A DNA stretch of 21,404 nucleotides from Pelargonium nanum. Its lineage: Eukaryota; Streptophyta; Magnoliopsida; Geraniales; Geraniaceae. The notes under the pieces were generated by a model. It was not told the DNA's origin. It was given only the letters and a program-made list of their open reading frames with translations, and made no database searches. Of this stretch, positions 19,001-21,404 are shown one piece after another; within the stretch, counting starts at the first letter, position 1, and every line of letters begins with the position of its first letter. The stretch spans positions 1-21,404 of the forward strand of contig JAYMTF010001769.1 in assembly GCA_036897485.1 (NCBI GenBank), written 5' to 3'. Made by a program: the position numbers and the translations under genes.

Positions 19001-20852
19001 TTTTCATGTCATGTTTCATTCATGAATATTGACATGACTGTATGTGCCAAATATTACCTCAATGGAGTTCCCTATCCTAGTCTAGTGATGTTGTAAAATT
19101 TAGTTAAAACTTAAACGTGGCTAAATGCTTAAAACTTAAAAGTGCTTCATCTGGTTAAATGTCAAAAAATTTCAAATATATAAGAATTGGAAATATTTAA
19201 CTCTGCACAAAACCTTTGGGATCTCATTTTACTTCATGGTTGAGCATCTTTAGCTTCCACTGTGTATGTGAGGGGTAACAGTCCAACTTGAACTGAATGG
19301 AGAAACACTGGATGGTTAAATGGCAATCTGAGAAGTAATAGTTTTCCTTACTCTCTTAGTTTATCCTTTATTTTCCTTTTGATGTTTGTTACTTCTTATG
19401 AATCTTGCATTCTGTTGCTTGATTATTGACTATATTACAATGGGTGCTCTCAGGAGGGCTACCACACATTTCGAGGAGGATTTTGGAACTACTTCAGCAT
19501 GGGTGAGAGTTATAGAATTTAAGCATGTACATGGATGTTACTATTTTGCTGATGCATGTGATGAAAATTTGGAAGTATATGACCTAATAATTGCTCAACA
19601 AATCTATAAAACAAAAGTACAATATAAAGTGAAGATGAAACAGTAAATATAGCTTATTTAAATATCTGATTCATTCAAAATTTGCATTTCATGTTTCTGA
19701 GTAAATTTGCATTTAAAGCAGATCCCTAGTTTAGATTAATATAGCTTATGGTAACATCCATTATGATTTATGAGGTAAAATGCAGCATTAGAAATTTTAT
19801 TCTAAAACATTAATACATATTTGGCTTCAATTATTTATATAAATCACTAGAACACAAAAAGGAGATTTATGTGTTAGCTTAGGTGAGAGGATATTTATTT
19901 ATGCCTTAGAAGCTCATGTCTTATGCAAACATTTCATCAAAGACTAGAGCTCATTGTTTACCAGCTCTAGCATACTTCTACTTTTTCATGAAATGAGTGA
20001 GGAACTATGACCACAGGTTCATTCATATGCATTATACATATAACCAGAAATAGTGAGAAACCGGGAATTGTGATGGTATTAACCAACAACAAACAACACC
20101 CAAGCCATTTTCCAACAAAGTTGGGGTCGACTTCATAAATCCTTTAGGAAGAGTAAACTCCTTGAGATTTTCTAGTTGCAATCTTCTCATCCACGAGTCC
20201 ACTCTATCCTATCTAATGCTATGTCCTCCATAAGACACATTATCATATATTTTCTTATTACTTTTTGCAATGTTAACTTAGACTTACCCCTAGTCCTATC
20301 AGTTTCTTTTATCTTAATATTCTCACATATCCTCACTTGACGACTAATCTCCCTACGCTACACATGTCCAAACCACCTTTTGGCATATTTTCCTTGTCTT
20401 ATCATCAGTTTATGAATTCTCGTCTCGGCTTATCAATTTTCACATAAGTTCATTAATTTGTTGATCAACATTTAAATATGAAAATTCATCATATTGCTAT
20501 TCCCACATGGCTTCTGAGTTTCTTACATGCATGTTCTGTTCTTTGCAGGGATGGATGCCCAAGTATCATATGCTTTTCACTCTGAGAGGAAGCTTCACCC
20601 AGAAAAATTTAAAAACCAGCTGGTTAATCAGGTAATGTATTATTTATGGTATCGTTTGAAGCCCATTGTTGAAACTTACTACTTTCTTCTTCTTCTTCCC
20701 TTTAATTATTCTCACATTTAACTTAAATTATACAATGATATGGGAATATGAATTCTGATATTTATTTTCTTTTGGGTGCATCAGAGTACCTATCTGAAGC
20801 TTGGGTGTACTCAAGGATGGTTTTCTGCTTCTCTTTGTCATCCTTCCTCAAG
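16099..20852 (+). CDS. DGK5-like: Diacylglycerol kinase, plant cluster II, DGK5-like (5' part; continues beyond window)
   Basis: Coding exons: 16099-16293, 16407-16529, 16660-16788, 17303-17388, 18041-18164, 19454-19502, 20549-20631, 20785-20852; all GT-AG and all frames connect, giving 285 codons and two bases of the next. The enzyme phosphorylates diacylglycerol to phosphatidic acid using ATP, a lipid signal in plant stress and immunity. The catalytic DGK domain starts near residue 37 ([15 protein letters not shown]) and has the glycine-rich GGDGT loop (109-113), PLGTGNNL (136-143), GKRNPGTDR (150-158) and [11 protein letters not shown] (200-210). The accessory domain follows with [14 protein letters not shown] and [11 protein letters not shown]. 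No C1 domains and no N-terminal membrane segment, so it is not cluster I. The start [20 protein letters not shown] fits Arabidopsis DGK5. Family proteins are about 500 residues, so about 40-45 % lies to the right of the window. Introns are long (up to 1289 bases) and carry several transposon pieces. Confidence 0.93.
17038..17280. mobile_element. MITE-like insertion in a DGK intron
   Basis: Left end GGTCCGTTTGGGAA and right end, read on the other strand, AGGTTGTGTTTGGATTC are similar, sharing GGT..GTTTGG. The inner text is rich in 'aaattt', 'ccaaatc' and 'tttggat' on both strands, consistent with a degenerate foldback of about 240 bases. No exact target-site duplication was found, so superfamily (Harbinger-like or hAT-like) is open. 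It ends 22 bases before the exon at 17303. Confidence 0.4.
18757..18811. repeat. 33-bp spaced direct duplication in a DGK intron
   Basis: GAAACTTTTAAATCAAAT occurs at 18761-18778 and 18794-18811, and the 6-7 bases before each are also similar ('ggacatt', 'ggccatg'). A 68-codon open frame over it (18686-18892) only reflects this duplication; it is intronic. Confidence 0.8.
20081..20455 (-). mobile_element. 5'-truncated, dead L1-type LINE (ORF2 C-terminal end)
   Basis: On the minus strand one frame reads RWFGHV (20361-20378), a stop, and then, 50 codons after the start of that motif, [10 protein letters not shown] (20199-20228). These are the two best conserved C-terminal motifs of plant L1 ORF2 proteins (RWFGHV.RR and EDMALDRAEW). 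A KVIRK word between them fits the usual (E/K)VIRKD. Downstream 'gaccccaactttgttgg' and a 'tgttgtttgttgttgg' tail match the 3' end common in plant LINEs. Stops make it non-functional. Only the 3' 370 bases remain, inside the DGK intron between exons at 19454-19502 and 20549-20631. No target-site duplication was recognised. Confidence 0.85.
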
Positions 20853-20882
20853 GTAAAACTTCCATAGATGGTTGAGTGTATT

Positions 20883-21007
20883 TTTTTTAAAAGTTTTTAT
20901 TAAATAACTCACACACACTACATATCATTCACCCTTGAGGTGGCTTGAACACGAGACCTCATGTATGAAATCCGAGCCTTAAACCACTCGGCCGATGAGG
21001 TGATGAT
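20883..21007 (-). mobile_element. tRNA-derived SINE with intact target-site duplication
   Basis: The minus strand carries an A-box-like GGCCGAGTGGTT (complement of 20982-20993) and B-box-like GTGTTCAAGCC (complement of 20942-20952) at tRNA-like spacing, resembling Leu/Ser-type tRNA heads. It ends in an A-run (20883-20890 on the plus strand is T/A-rich). The 16-base duplication GATGGTTGAGTGTATT flanks it at 20867-20882 and 21008-21023. The body is about 125 bases and sits in the DGK intron just 3' of the exon ending at 20852. It is not a functional tRNA: the cloverleaf arms are not preserved. Confidence 0.9.
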
Positions 21008-21346
21008 GATGGTTGAGTGTATTAGAACCTATAAAATTGCATCTATAATTTCCCCTTTCTAGCATTGCAGTTCATGAACACAATAAAAAAACATCTCTGA
21101 AAGCTGTTTTTTCTGATCAAAGTTGCCATGATTGTTTAGAATATCACTAAAATTCGCCGTGTTATGATTTCTCCAGTTACACCGATCATATAGTTTGTAG
21201 GTCTCAATTGCATTGGTTATGCACTCATATTAGACAAACCCGTGTTACAGAATTCTATTTGCATTTTCTTTTTCCCACCAGAACTATGCAGTTTATATGT
21301 GGACACGGGACACCTACTAAAACACATGAAGTTAGAAAACATGTAA

Positions 21347-21404
21347 TTGATGTTGGGCCAAGTGGTTAATACCACTTTGGATTCCCTCTGAGGTCTCAAG
21401 TTCG
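21347..21404 (+). mobile_element. Second SINE of the same family, cut by the window edge
   Basis: Box-A-like TGGGCCAAGTGGTT (21354-21367), then GGATT..., TGAGGTCTCAAGTTCG with a box-B-like start at 21392-21404. The order and spacing match the SINE at 20883-21007, which shares GGCC.AGTGGTT, GGATT and TGAGGTCTC. It has the opposite orientation (plus strand). Only the head is present. Confidence 0.75.

Noticed and set aside
20942..20993. Possible tRNA gene (Leu/Ser-like A and B boxes, minus strand)
   Set aside because: Acceptor and anticodon stems do not pair, an A-tail follows and a 16-bp target duplication flanks the unit, so it is a SINE.

Overview
This window is plant nuclear DNA, most likely from a eudicot. 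It is AT-rich, its genes are split by GT-AG introns, and it carries three plant-type genes plus short retroelements. I worked out exon structures by hand from splice signals, reading-frame continuity and family knowledge. No database search was possible, so the species is not identified.

Layout. Positions 1-1250 are AT-rich and hold no convincing gene, but may contain a decayed LTR-like or promoter-like piece near 915-1200. Positions 1477-5910 (minus strand) hold a complete five-exon gene for an ABC1/UbiB/COQ8-type atypical kinase of the ADCK2-like branch, 631 residues, probably organellar. Its start codon lies in a separate exon with only 8 coding bases. Upstream of it, at about 6226-6340, is a dense cluster of site II-type (TGGGCC/TGGGCT) promoter motifs. 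Positions 7156-8494 (minus strand) hold a complete three-exon R2R3-MYB transcription factor of 305 residues, closest to the MYB41/MYB74/MYB102 group. Positions 8.5-15.2 kb are intergenic and contain a complete TRIM (terminal-repeat retrotransposon in miniature) with paired LTRs, primer-binding site, polypurine tract and target-site duplication. The same stretch has several short tandem repeats and a hairpin. From about 15.28 kb to the right edge lies the 5' half of a diacylglycerol kinase gene (plus strand), closest to plant cluster II DGK5. Its first coding exon follows a leader intron. Nine coding-region exons are visible and the gene runs off the window. Its introns carry a MITE-like piece, a dead L1-type LINE 3' end, a tRNA-derived SINE with a 16-bp target-site duplication, and the head of a second SINE cut by the window edge.

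The three genes do not form a pathway. They are independent neighbours: an organellar atypical kinase, a stress/cuticle-suberin-type MYB regulator, and a lipid-signalling kinase. I see no CRISPR array, operon, rRNA or genuine tRNA gene, and nothing I can defend as a wholly new biological system. The most interesting items are the TRIM, the SINE pair, the 8-base coding exon and the unusual R2 repeat of the MYB.
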